A DNA stretch of 64,000 bases from Cloacimonetes bacterium UBA5284 (GTDB lineage: Bacteria > Cloacimonadota > Cloacimonadia > Cloacimonadales > Cloacimonadaceae): positions 8,874 to 72,873 of the forward strand of contig DHSO01000042.1 of NCBI GenBank assembly GCA_002410505.1, in the 5' to 3' direction. This document shows positions 6,440 through 17,300 of the stretch, piece by piece (the first letter of the stretch is position 1; each line of letters starts with the position of its first letter). Under the pieces are notes generated by a model. The model searched no databases, had not been told where the DNA came from, and saw only the letters and a list, made by a program, of their open reading frames with translations. Both the position numbers and the translations under genes were made by a program.

Positions 6440-9181
6440 TCATGCTACAGGAAGGTTTTCAATAGCATCCTTAAGAACCAAAGCAAACTTGTTGGAACTT
6501 GTAATATGAATTGCAGTTGAATAACTATTCATAGCTAGATCGTATTGTTCAGTTTGAGAATAAATGTCTCCCTGGAGCTTAAAAAATGCTGGTTTGAATT
6601 TCTCTGGCACACTTGAAGATAATGCGCGATTGATACTATCTAATGCAGATGTATATTCAAATGTATCGAACTCAATTTGAGCTTGTCGATAAAACCAAAA
6701 TGCATTTCTCTGATTGGCTGGGATTCTATCGAGGTTTTCTTGTGCATCATCAAACTTGCCAAGGATGATTTGATTTTCAGCAATCATAGTAATCTGGTAA
6801 CATTCCTTTTCAACCCCAGGATGATCATAATATCTACCTGCGTCTGAACACCACTTCAACATAGAAGCTTTGTCATTGAGTTCACCGAATGCCTTGCCTA
6901 TGTTCTTAAGTGCATCTGCAATATTTATGGCTAATGGCCCTCTAATAATACTCACTGGGGGAAAATCGGCATATTCAGATAGAGAGGTCAATACCTCAGG
7001 GTATTCGAACCAAGTTATTCTTGAAAATGGAACCAACCCTTCGAATGCTTGCTTGTTCCCAGCTATCAAACAATGCATTAGAAGTGAGCTACTAGCGTTG
7101 ATAAACACTTCATTTCTTGCATACTCATCCTCAATTCCGCTGTACCTCGATAAGAGCTTCAAGCTCTCAATCTGATAAGTCACTGACTTAGTCATTCTTA
7201 ATGTTGCATCCATAATGCTATCAAGGATTACACGCAAGGAATTCCTCCCCTTATCAAGAATAGCTTCATTGGGTTGATCGATACTCATTCTCACAGCTAA
7301 CCTAGCAATTTGCAAAGAGGTTGATAAGTCATCTTGCTCAGAGTTCTGATTCTGAACATACAAATCCCATGCTTCGTCTAGCTTGTTCACTCTAACAAAA
7401 GCTTTGGCTTTATGATGTCTCATTCTTCTAAGAAGGGAACCTGAAGCCGACTCAATAACTGTATCTATTTGACTAATAACTCTCTCGCTAATTGCCTTTT
7501 TCTCTGAGTAATTGGCAGTGACTAGTTGGTGTTCATTAGCTTCAATTATACACATAACTGAGGATTCATCATTCGCATAGTCTACAAGCGAGGTTTCGGC
7601 TAATAGCTTTACTACATTTGAGTTACAATCATCCAATTGTAGATAAATAGCAAGTTGACTCGAAGGAACTATATCCATACACTGAACAGTTTTATGTAAT
7701 CGATTTGCTAACAAGTTTAGGCTATTGTGAAAATGGTATGGATGGTTTGCTTCAATGTAAAGTAAAGAACTCCAAAGAAAATCGGCACATCTTTTATCTT
7801 CTTCTGGGTCAATTTCAGCCTCAAGAGAAATCAAATGATGCATTACTAGATCATGGACTTTATAATACTGCTTGTTAATCTTAGTTATTATCAACTGTCT
7901 CTCAAGATTGCTGACAATTATCTGTCCGGCGAATTTCTTTAGAAACTCAATACTGATGATTTGCGCATTCAGCCAAGCTAGTTCCCTCAAAATGTGTTGT
8001 TTTTCCCGGTAGAACTCCCCCAACAACTTATCTATGAAATATTCATTTTGTGGAGTTTTGATTTCTGAAATCTGAGAAAAGATATCACAAACGTTGTTCC
8101 ATGCTGAGGCATCGTCTCTGATGAATGTATTAATAAATCTTAATAAAAAAGGATTTCTATATGACTTATTCAGAATATCTTCAACAGAACAATCTCCATC
8201 ACAGCTTGCAATGCCGTCGAACAGCATTTTTTTCGCAATATCATCTGTATATTGCGGAAACTCAACTGTGCTGATGTCTTTACTGCATTTCATTTTACTC
8301 AAAATAACCAATTTACTACCATTTATAAAACCATCGTTGAGCTCTCGGAATTGGTTTCTCTCGACCTCTTCGGAACAATCATCTATTACCAGTAGGCACT
8401 TACACGAAGTAAAACGGTGAATTAAATTTATAACATGCCCGATTCTACTCACTAAAATGCTTTGTAGAGGCCTGCCTACAATATCTTTATTATCAAGCCA
8501 CACTACGCTATCATACTCACCAAAATGCTTACTCACATACTCAATCATTGCTGAAGTTTTACCTGAACCACTGATGCCGTAAATAACTAAACAGTTTTTA
8601 TCATTGATGGCTTGTTCTATGACCGTATGCACTTGAAAATCGTCAAAATATGGAATTACCCTTAATGGAACAGCGTAGTCAAGGATGGATTCATTCTTAA
8701 GAATTGAAAGTTCTGGGAGATATACTGCGAGTTCATCTATCCTCGAATCCTTCAAACTCAATAGTTCAAATATTGCTACTGATAGCTTTCTATTGTCGAA
8801 AACCTCACATTTTCCTCCGTCAATTTCATTAAGAATAATCGACCATTTACCTTCAGGACAACGATGATTTGAGATTAGATAGAGTTTTTCGAACTTAGGT
8901 GCTTTAGACTTAGCATGTTCAATGTCAGACTTGATCTTATTGCTGCCATTGAAGTAGTCTTTATCGGTACTGCACTCAACAATAATCACATTTTCTGAGT
9001 CAAAGCCGTCGACCGTATAGCCCATCGGTTTATCATCTTCATTAACTCCTCTGTGATTGATATCTCTACCAGTTTTCAAGGAAACGACGATCACCGCAAT
9101 ATGCTCCAAATCAGTCGACGATACTACGGACAAACTTGCTATCAAGCGTTTTACTGCATATATCTTGTTTCTGTCACTCAT
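6440..9181 (-). CDS. STAND-type NTPase with nuclease-like N-terminus and TPR-like C-terminus
   Basis: This 913-residue protein has the three-part plan of bacterial immune STAND proteins. Residues 1-160 form an alpha/beta domain with GYTVDGF...VIIVECSTDK (54-74), which resembles the core of a restriction-endonuclease-like fold, with D58 and E69 as candidate catalytic residues; the usual ExK Lys is not in place. The NTPase follows, with Walker A GISGSGKT (202-209) and Walker B CLLVIDDCS (262-270). The C-terminal half is helical, with TPR-like repeats clearest at about 790-900. The general role would be recognition of a phage protein by the repeats and activation of the N-terminal effector (Avs-like logic). 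It starts 55 bases after the large ATPase, with GGAGAT before ATG, so it may belong to the same transcript. It is visibly more AT-rich than the flanking chromosome. Confidence 0.65.
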   Translation of the reverse strand: MSDRNKIYAVKRLIASLSVVSSTDLEHIAVIVVSLKTGRDINHRGVNEDDKPMGYTVDGFDSENVIIVECSTDKDYFNGSNKIKSDIEHAKSKAPKFEKLYLISNHRCPEGKWSIILNEIDGGKCEVFDNRKLSVAIFELLSLKDSRIDELAVYLPELSILKNESILDYAVPLRVIPYFDDFQVHTVIEQAINDKNCLVIYGISGSGKTSAMIEYVSKHFGEYDSVVWLDNKDIVGRPLQSILVSRIGHVINLIHRFTSCKCLLVIDDCSEEVERNQFRELNDGFINGSKLVILSKMKCSKDISTVEFPQYTDDIAKKMLFDGIASCDGDCSVEDILNKSYRNPFLLRFINTFIRDDASAWNNVCDIFSQISEIKTPQNEYFIDKLLGEFYREKQHILRELAWLNAQIISIEFLKKFAGQIIVSNLERQLIITKINKQYYKVHDLVMHHLISLEAEIDPEEDKRCADFLWSSLLYIEANHPYHFHNSLNLLANRLHKTVQCMDIVPSSQLAIYLQLDDCNSNVVKLLAETSLVDYANDESSVMCIIEANEHQLVTANYSEKKAISERVISQIDTVIESASGSLLRRMRHHKAKAFVRVNKLDEAWDLYVQNQNSEQDDLSTSLQIARLAVRMSIDQPNEAILDKGRNSLRVILDSIMDATLRMTKSVTYQIESLKLLSRYSGIEDEYARNEVFINASSSLLMHCLIAGNKQAFEGLVPFSRITWFEYPEVLTSLSEYADFPPVSIIRGPLAINIADALKNIGKAFGELNDKASMLKWCSDAGRYYDHPGVEKECYQITMIAENQIILGKFDDAQENLDRIPANQRNAFWFYRQAQIEFDTFEYTSALDSINRALSSSVPEKFKPAFFKLQGDIYSQTEQYDLAMNSYSTAIHITSSNKFALVLKDAIENLPVA

Positions 9182-9236
9182 TGATTAATCTCCAGTATTA
9201 TCACAATCACCTCACGCACAATTTACTCTGTTTATG

Positions 9237-12200
9237 TTATCCACTGACTAGTTTAATAAACATCTTTCTGTCACTCTCAGACAATTCTTTAAACCTCTCC
9301 ACCAACCACTCGATCTTGATCTCACTCAACCTTTTATCAAGAGCGGTTCTTACCTTCTCAAGCTTCTTCAAATGGGCATCAGTTACATAAGCTGGCGGGC
9401 TCGATAGCTTATTCTGGAGCTGGTTGGCAGATGCAACATTCATGTCTGGAATATCCGGTTCAATTGCTAGGATACTATCTGCCCATTCCTTACTAAGCTG
9501 CTTACGAGAATCAGATATGGTTTTGACAACGTTCTTGATCACATCTTCGGGTGGCCATGGAAGTTCATCCTCAGCAAGCTTGGAGACTGTCTCTTGTTCA
9601 ACTTCTGTAGAGAGTGTATCAAAAGAACTCCAGGTTAGGTTGATGTCGCTTAAGCGACCGTATGATCGTTTAAACTGATGTAGCGCCTTTTTTAATATAT
9701 GAAAGTCTTCCAGGTCAGATTCCAGTCCATCGTAGGCTCTGATGAGAGAATCAAGTTTCTCCAACAACTCATCTATTGAATCCTCAGTTGTTATCTTAGA
9801 CGTCCAGACTTTATCTGCTCTTTTCGTGATTTCATTTTCGGCTGTGGTTAGAGAATCATAGAAGTCTTTGAGGCCTTTTCTTACAACCTGCAGTTCATTA
9901 AGGTTGATTCTCTGAAACATACCCTTGAGCTTACTGGCATAGCTTTTGGCTACATCTTTGGCTGTCCTGATATCTTTGAGTCTATTGGTGCCAAGGACAC
10001 CATGGCTGATTCGTATCCAATTATCAACCTCACTAATCAATCTACGAGCCTCGGCAACATCTTCTACCCTACGAATCAATGATCTAACTCGAGCATCCAG
10101 ATTACTGGCTTCATTCTCAAGTCCAAGATCCTCCAGATTAGGTTTGACTCTATTCAGCATCAGATGTTTGAACTCTCCCACATGATCAGGAGATTCGGAT
10201 TTGGGGCTAATATGAGCAAGCCAATCCGGAAACACTTGGATAATAGTTTGTCTGCCTTCAACCAGAACCGGTCGCATATCATCGATCTGCTCATCTATCC
10301 ACAGAGGTTTTTCAGATTCTAGCTTAGCTATTAAGCGCTTTAGAGAAGAGCAGCCCCAAGATAATGGGATAACATTTCCATTCTCGGTATTATTCTTAAT
10401 CCTCATTATCGCATCGTCTTTTGCTTCTTCCATTTCATCAATTTTCTTTGCTGATTCATTTGCTTGCTCAGTCAGTCTTTGCTCTCGATGATAAAGCTCA
10501 GGCGGCACGGGTATTTTTTCTTTCAGTACTTCAGATCGCTCCATGCAATCTACACGGGCTATGTGGCTTTCTGCTTGCTCCCACTCGTCTAGGAGGTTTT
10601 CCCACTCAGAAGTGTCATCAGATCTGAGGAGTAGATAAGCATCGTCCAAGACAGACGGATTGAAGTGTCTTGATCTGATAAGATTGTCGCCTGCCCACCC
10701 ATTGACAGTTGTATACTGTTGATTTTTGAATACGTTCAAGGTGTTGCTGCGTGGGGAGATATAAACGCTCAAGAATAATCCGGCTGAGTCTAGATTAGCT
10801 CCAAAGGGCGGCTTGATCATGGTGTCATACATTTCGCGCAAGGACAGCATCCGTTCTTGTAGTATCTCATCCCATTCGATCGAAAGTTTCTTAAGAATGT
10901 TATTGGTAGGCCGTCTGTTGATTTTCCCATTTGCGGAGAATATACCCCAAGCATCTTTGAGAACGCTGTTTGCCCTATTCTTGTCTTTTACCGGTTTTGC
11001 CATTACCGTGCTATAATCCAGGGTTGAGTGCATCAATTCCCGGGTCAGCATGGAACAAGTGTCAGCAGCGTTTCCTCTAGAGGTGGCAAAGCCATCAAAA
11101 GGAAACAGAATAGGATGAGTGTAGATTTGTTTGAACAGCTCTGTTGCTGCCTTACTCAGTCTCAATCCTTCCATTTGCTTTCCGCCCAGCGAGATATACC
11201 TCTTCTCTTTCAATAGGGCTTCTACAGCTTCTTGTATAGAACGTTCGATTTTCACGCGATGTGATTCAACAAGATTGCCGAATTTTGCTAGTTCTTCGTT
11301 GGAGAGGGAATCCAGGATAGATAACTCGATGAGTCCTTGCCCCAATTTCGCTTCAACATCATACAGAAACACCAATAATATTGGAACAGCTTTAACCTTG
11401 AGTGACTCTGCGGCTGATTTGAGAAGTTTATGAGCTTCTCGAGAAACGCTGTCTATATCATCAATTTCCCCTAGGTAAACATAGATAACTGATCCCCTGG
11501 GATCATCAATACTCTCTGCTTTTGACCATCTGTCAGTCTCGAATATTATCTGCTGAGGCAATGTGTCCAAGTTTGCCACTTTTGCCTGAAATGCCCACTC
11601 AGGGGTGCTGATCTTGTTCTCCTCAGCAAAATCACTCTGTATATCTTTGATCAGATCACAACAATCCTTGATGGAAGATACGAATAACTGGGTCTGGGCG
11701 TTTTCATCATAACTGGCTGAAAGCCTCCGGATGTGATTGATGAACTGACTTCTGGGAAGCGCGTCACTAAGAATATCAAAGCTTTTGTATGCCTCATCCC
11801 ACTCTATGGCGTTGTACTCATCAAGCAAAGTTTGTAATTCTCCAGCCAGTACAGCCTTGTCCATATTGGTCAAAGCTTCTAGAGCTTCGATAGCATCCGC
11901 CCGGTTTGCTGCTACCAAGCCTAGTTTGGAACTTAGTACGATTGCTTTTAGAATCCTTATCTGATTTATTGAATACTTTGTAGCATACTTCGACATGACT
12001 GTCTGGTATGCTTGCATGATGGTTCCTTGCGCTCCAGATTCTTCAGAACTCAGTAGTTCTTGGATAAAAGAATTGCTCATCATGTCTACAGCGGCAATCC
12101 TCCAATCTTTGTGTTCTGATATTTGGCTCGATTCATACTGGTTAAAAGCTTCAATCAATAAAGCCAGGGCAGATCTTTCCTGTAAATGGCTTCCAACCGC

Positions 12201-13496
12201 AGAAAGGTAGTACAGGAGCCATACACTATATGCTGATAAGGGCCAAGATCCTTTACTAACTATCTTATGAAATAGGTCTGCATCATTCCAGACCTGAATA
12301 TGTTTTGAGCTAGGAAACCACTCATTGATCTTCGTTCGTTCAAGATTTGAAGTTTGGAAGGCTGATTTCCCCTCAAGAATTTGATCTAAATACTGGGGAT
12401 TCTTCTTTTCGATCAGATTGGCAATGAGCGTTTCAAGATTGGTAGACAGATAAAGCTTATCAGCAGTTTGATACCTGGTAATGTATCTCTGCATCTCGTT
12501 TTTTTGCTCAGTAGCCATACGTTGAAGATATGCATTCAGTTCAAACTGGATAAAACCCACGAAACAGACCTTAGGTGAGTAGGCTTGTATGGCTTCAAAT
12601 AGCTCTTGAAGGACCCCGCTTCCGGCTAAATGACCTCGAGTGGAGGCGAATTCCATATATTTTCCAAACTCATCAAACAGGATGACAAGGGACTGATATG
12701 GATTTCCTTCGCCACAGTAGATTTCTACAGTTCTGCCGATCAGCTCTTGTACTGATTCACCCTGTAGGTTTCTAATCTGCATATCATGTTTGCTTAAGAA
12801 CTTGTTTACATTGATGTATGTAGCCTCATCCTGTTGTTCCAGCAATGCTATGATATCCGCCGGGCGAGCACCTCCACAAATCACGGACAGTTCCTCCTGT
12901 AACTGGGGGCTGGTGACCCAATTCAGCATCCTGACTGCTTGTTGGAATCTGGGTCTTAGATCTTCGATCGGTTTTACGTCATGTCCATCCCTGCGAAGAA
13001 CTTGTATGATCTGGTTGGATAATCCATGTATAAAGTCGAATTTTGTGAGTCCATTAAGAGCAATGACTAAACAGGGTTTATCAGCATCATCGAGTAAAAG
13101 CCCAATTTCATCACCTATCTGCTTATCTGCAGATGAAATATTAGCCAGGATGTCAGCGGGGGTGTTGTCTGCAGGAGCACTCAGTAACTCCGCGATTGTA
13201 ACACCAAGGTGTGATTTTCCGGTTCCATATCCTGCTATGGCCAATGTAAACGGGACATCTTCATGGCCATATGATCTTTTCACTATTGCCTTGGTGAAGC
13301 TTGCTGTATCAATTAGCTTGTGACCATGAGTATATCCTACTTCATCCTGAGAAACACCATGATAGGCAGGTCCATGAAAAACAAATGCTTCAGCCGCTAA
13401 TCGTGATTTGTCAGGATCACTTATGTACCAATCGATGTTTACAGCTCCATTGAAGAGCTTATCTCCCCTAAACCTTACGATGTCCTTTAGGATCAT
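9237..13496 (-). CDS. large P-loop ATPase with DEFGK motif and long helical C-terminus
   Basis: This 1419-residue cytoplasmic protein has Walker A GYGTGKS (89-95) and an unusual Walker B, VILFDEFGKYMEF (271-283). The DEFGK signature recurs in big defence ATPases such as BrxC/PglY-like proteins. The remainder, especially about 980-1400, is rich in charged helices and probable coiled coil, giving an SMC-like look without SMC motifs. It follows a DUF4007-like gene by 15 bases with a good site (GGAGG before ATG). The 1131-residue ATPase at 25627-29022 carries the related motif DEAGKSFEYA and also follows a DUF4007 gene, so the two are probably distant paralogues. By inference, one of them may take the place of the missing DndD ATPase. 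No enzymatic domain is recognised besides the ATPase. Confidence 0.7.
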   Translation of the reverse strand: MILKDIVRFRGDKLFNGAVNIDWYISDPDKSRLAAEAFVFHGPAYHGVSQDEVGYTHGHKLIDTASFTKAIVKRSYGHEDVPFTLAIAGYGTGKSHLGVTIAELLSAPADNTPADILANISSADKQIGDEIGLLLDDADKPCLVIALNGLTKFDFIHGLSNQIIQVLRRDGHDVKPIEDLRPRFQQAVRMLNWVTSPQLQEELSVICGGARPADIIALLEQQDEATYINVNKFLSKHDMQIRNLQGESVQELIGRTVEIYCGEGNPYQSLVILFDEFGKYMEFASTRGHLAGSGVLQELFEAIQAYSPKVCFVGFIQFELNAYLQRMATEQKNEMQRYITRYQTADKLYLSTNLETLIANLIEKKNPQYLDQILEGKSAFQTSNLERTKINEWFPSSKHIQVWNDADLFHKIVSKGSWPLSAYSVWLLYYLSAVGSHLQERSALALLIEAFNQYESSQISEHKDWRIAAVDMMSNSFIQELLSSEESGAQGTIMQAYQTVMSKYATKYSINQIRILKAIVLSSKLGLVAANRADAIEALEALTNMDKAVLAGELQTLLDEYNAIEWDEAYKSFDILSDALPRSQFINHIRRLSASYDENAQTQLFVSSIKDCCDLIKDIQSDFAEENKISTPEWAFQAKVANLDTLPQQIIFETDRWSKAESIDDPRGSVIYVYLGEIDDIDSVSREAHKLLKSAAESLKVKAVPILLVFLYDVEAKLGQGLIELSILDSLSNEELAKFGNLVESHRVKIERSIQEAVEALLKEKRYISLGGKQMEGLRLSKAATELFKQIYTHPILFPFDGFATSRGNAADTCSMLTRELMHSTLDYSTVMAKPVKDKNRANSVLKDAWGIFSANGKINRRPTNNILKKLSIEWDEILQERMLSLREMYDTMIKPPFGANLDSAGLFLSVYISPRSNTLNVFKNQQYTTVNGWAGDNLIRSRHFNPSVLDDAYLLLRSDDTSEWENLLDEWEQAESHIARVDCMERSEVLKEKIPVPPELYHREQRLTEQANESAKKIDEMEEAKDDAIMRIKNNTENGNVIPLSWGCSSLKRLIAKLESEKPLWIDEQIDDMRPVLVEGRQTIIQVFPDWLAHISPKSESPDHVGEFKHLMLNRVKPNLEDLGLENEASNLDARVRSLIRRVEDVAEARRLISEVDNWIRISHGVLGTNRLKDIRTAKDVAKSYASKLKGMFQRINLNELQVVRKGLKDFYDSLTTAENEITKRADKVWTSKITTEDSIDELLEKLDSLIRAYDGLESDLEDFHILKKALHQFKRSYGRLSDINLTWSSFDTLSTEVEQETVSKLAEDELPWPPEDVIKNVVKTISDSRKQLSKEWADSILAIEPDIPDMNVASANQLQNKLSSPPAYVTDAHLKKLEKVRTALDKRLSEIKIEWLVERFKELSESDRKMFIKLVSG

Positions 13497-13511
13497 TATT
13501 TCCTCCAGTCC

Positions 13512-14357
13512 CTAGATCATATCATCGAACATTTGATTGTATGCTTCTCTAGCCGTTTTCATAGGGCTCAGAATCCAAGGATTCATGTGTCTGTCCACCC
13601 TAAGAATTCCCTTTCTCTCGACCATATCGAGTATATCTGACATTCCTTGTCCCAGCCACCTGCAAACCGTCAGCCATCCTGTTTTCTGTTCGATTTCAGC
13701 GGTTGAGACCTGATTCTGCTTTGGGAACCAGAGCTCCATCGAACTTATAATCCATGCTCCATAACCCCTGGCCAGATCGTCTTTGATTGGTGCCTTTTTA
13801 CGAGTGATCATCTTGCCATCATCTTGAAAAGCGCCACAAACCTTAAAAGACGCTTCATCCTCGTACATACTGAGAAGAGGCCCAATCAAACTGCGATTAC
13901 TGCTACCGTACTTAGATTCCAGCATGTTTTCCAGGTCGTTTCTCGAAAATTTGTCTCCCAGGCTGTGGTAGCCTGACCAAAACACAAAGTGCCAAAGCTC
14001 AGCTCCTGTAGACTTGTTACACAGGTTAAGATGACATAACCATTGGCTCACATCAGTTTTTACAAAGGGGTCTTCCTTCAGGATCACTCTTCCAAGATCT
14101 GTTAACTCAGGACTTATTAACATATCTTTGTTTCTTTTAATCGTTATCAGGCCCATTCCCTGACAATAATTTATCGTTGGAAGCACTTTCCCTGATGACT
14201 CACCAGTGGGAATCCCTGTCTTGTCAGAAATTGCTTGAGCATCTCCAGATCGGCCTTCAGCTGCAAACTTTAAAATTGCATTGATATATTGCCGCTCCGG
14301 TTTGAAAGTACGGTGGAAGTTCCTGGGCAAGCGTGTATTGACTTCTTTCTTAGCCAT
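13512..14357 (-). CDS. divergent DUF4007-like protein
   Basis: This 281-residue protein is read from the ATG at 14357 (MAKKEVN), which has AGAGG upstream; a TTG six codons earlier is possible. The centre, LGRVILKEDPFVKTDVSQWLCHLNL followed by LWHFVFW and FSRNDLENML (split here for length), matches the DUF4007 pattern also seen in the protein at 29019-29906: LLDEN...DPYLED, WLLHWKLN, FNKRDVID. The N-terminal part (PERQYINAILKFAAEGRSGD) differs and lacks the GVGKNMV motif of the first copy. It overlaps the HerA-like gene by 8 bases and is followed by the large ATPase, so it forms a second DUF4007-ATPase pair. The function of DUF4007 is unknown; the helical, winged-helix look suggests DNA or partner binding. 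Confidence 0.6.
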   Translation of the reverse strand: MAKKEVNTRLPRNFHRTFKPERQYINAILKFAAEGRSGDAQAISDKTGIPTGESSGKVLPTINYCQGMGLITIKRNKDMLISPELTDLGRVILKEDPFVKTDVSQWLCHLNLCNKSTGAELWHFVFWSGYHSLGDKFSRNDLENMLESKYGSSNRSLIGPLLSMYEDEASFKVCGAFQDDGKMITRKKAPIKDDLARGYGAWIISSMELWFPKQNQVSTAEIEQKTGWLTVCRWLGQGMSDILDMVERKGILRVDRHMNPWILSPMKTAREAYNQMFDDMI

Positions 14358-17300
14358 GGAAACCTCTTTCTTCAAGGGAGGTGATGCGAATTTTCTGTGC
14401 TTTCAATCTCAGTTCTCCAGATAGATCATCCAGGTGCCTTCCTAAAACCCAACACTCACCCTTTTGGAGTTTTGCCAACCGATTTGTCCATTCCTTCACC
14501 GGAATATCGCTAATAGCATTGTTAAGCAGTTGAGCGTGCTCCTTCATCTCATTCTCTGTGGGCTTGAAGAATAGCTTCATTTCCGCTTGAAATAGCCTAC
14601 TGACCTTTGCATCAGAGACACCGCCAACTCCTTTAACAGTTTGAGTTGCTGTTATCAAGGCCAAGCCATGTTTTCTTCCTTCTGTAAGGTACTTTGCCAC
14701 TGGCGCGTCTGGTCCCAGATCTAGGTTTTGAACTTCGTCTAGTACAATGGCCTTGGGTAAATGCTTACCACCATAGCTACTAACGTAGTTGTAAAGGTCC
14801 CATAAAACGAATTCTATGATTGCTCTTGATGAGTGCTTGTCAACTTTATGGAATTGGAAGACTCTGCTTCTATTCTTTTCATCAGCAAACAGCTCATTCC
14901 ATCCAATTTCCCTGCTGTCGACCAAAAAGGGTTTGCTAGTAATAAACGGTTTCAGTTTGGTGATAGTAGTCTGTACAGTGTTCTTTGTGTATAGTGGATC
15001 ATCGAGGTATTCGTAAAACATCTCCAGCATCTTGTCCAGATTGAATTCATCGCCATATCGTTCAATACCGGTTTGAATGACTTCAATAGTGAAAGGAAGC
15101 TGCTGGGTTCCCAGATCATAGACATTCTTAAAAATCGAAGATACTCGCTTTGAGATTGTTATTGGAGTATCCTTGAATTTCATGCCATCCTGTACGCTGA
15201 CTTGAGCTTTGAAAGGATTGATAGGAAGTGGATCATTGTATATGAACGTCTGTCCATTACTAGTAATAATCGGTTTTGCAGCAGTCTCTATGTTGTTTGG
15301 GACAAAGCCATCTGTGTAATCTATGACTAGGCTGTTCTGGTTCTGCCTGGCCATTTCGCATAGAAGGCATTGTATTGCGTATGTTTTACCCATTCCGGAT
15401 GTGCCGAATATCACCATATGTCTGTTTGCTAAGCTATCATGCCCAAACTCCCAATAGACTTCTTTGCCACCTGTGGTTTTACCCAAGAGGATCCTCTCAG
15501 GAATCTTGGGCAACACAATATCATCGTCTTCTTGATGGCCTTCTTCATCTTCGGGCTCTTGCTCAATATCAGGCTGGTCTTCCGTTGACTCCTCTTGAGG
15601 GGGCTTAGGGCTTGTTTCGTCATCCCAATTAGGCGTAGTTTCTCTTCCATCATCTTCAGACTCGTCATCGTCCCAATCTGCCAAAGTCTCACCGGGTTGG
15701 AAGTCTTCATCTTCCGGACTAGGGGGTAGGTCGATGTCTTCAATTTGTTGCATGACATTCTCATCTTCTGAAAGAGGCTCGTCCAGAAATTTAGCAATGA
15801 CTCCTGTGGTTTCATCTGTTGATTGAGCAAGTACTTTGATGTAATTCCTGCCTATTGAAAACACATTAGCTTTGCCTGTGGAGGTCTCATTGTTGTTCCA
15901 GGAACCTGATTTCTTGATTGTGCCATGCTCATCATCAATCCAGAAAGCCATCACGGAAGCGCTCCATGATATTCCGTAATCTCCTTCGGCTAGTTTCTCC
16001 AACGCTGATATGACCTGCTGTTCGTGATATTTGTCTATCCTGGCCTTAGCAGCTATCAGGCGATGTAATTGCATCCACCAATAGCGGCGATCGGGCTTAT
16101 CGTCATCAAGATTTTGCTGCTCCTGGAAATTCGGCTTGAATGCCTTTACCAATACACTCAACCCGTTATTGATCTGGTGTTTGGCCTTAATCAGCAGTTC
16201 TTCAGATTTATTACCCATTTTACACTCAATCAGGTGCAAGTTCAGGTGCACGCGGTTATCCTGGCCTATGTTCGCCTTTAACCATAGCAGATCAGGCCTT
16301 ACTCCGCTTTCCGCAAAGTCGAACCAATGCCTGTATGCATCGAGAGTCACCAGATTATCACACAACAAAGCTTCATCTTTACCCACAATCTTACGGGTGA
16401 GGGCATATGCCATGAAATCTCTGATATACTGGTCTGCCGCCCCTGTAGCCCTTACCAACGACAATCCGGACAATTCCTGGGCTACTTTCATGGTTCCTTT
16501 GGCTACAGCCTGATAGTCCTCCTCAGTCCATTTAGTGTCTGCTAGCAGTTGCTTGATGGAAGCTCTCAGCCTGATTTCAATGTCGTTTAGCGAAAAGTGC
16601 TCGGTCGATATGGTGTAGTTTTCTTCACCTGATATGCCCACTCCAGAGCCGAAACCAATAATCTCCCTCTGCAGCTCGCTTTTCTTGCCTGAATCTCGTA
16701 TCAGGCGGTCATCCACACTAGGATCGATGCAGATTACCCACTCAGATTTGCTGTGGACCGCTCCGATCACGTCCATCCAGGGCTTGAGATCTCCAGTACC
16801 CATTACTACCGTGCCTTTTTGGGCATTGCCACTTTTTAGGGCATGCATGCAGCCCGCTAACCGGGAGCTAATGCTGAATTGCCTATTGCTGATAATCCTG
16901 AAGCGTTTAAACTCATCAGAGGGATTGTCTATCGTAGCTACGGCTTTCTCCAGGATGGGGTATTTGAGAGAGTGAGTTCGGATGTCCATGGGATCGACGG
17001 ATTCAAACTTATCGGCGATGTTTCCTGTCCCGATTATGTCATACAGGATGGTCACATCGGTGCTGAAATTATCGTTGATCATCCTCAAGAATGAGTTATG
17101 GTCGGCGGCATTGATCAATCGGTGCGAGATGGAAAACCTGCAGTTGCGGTATACCTGGAATTTGCTTTCAGTCTCAGCCGCTTCCCATCTTTCTCTCCAA
17201 AGCTCTATCCAACGGGCTATGCCGCTATCATCAGCAGAATCAGTAAAAATGCTCACGCTGATATTGTAGGGCTTATTGCGCTCATTTCTAATAACGTAGT

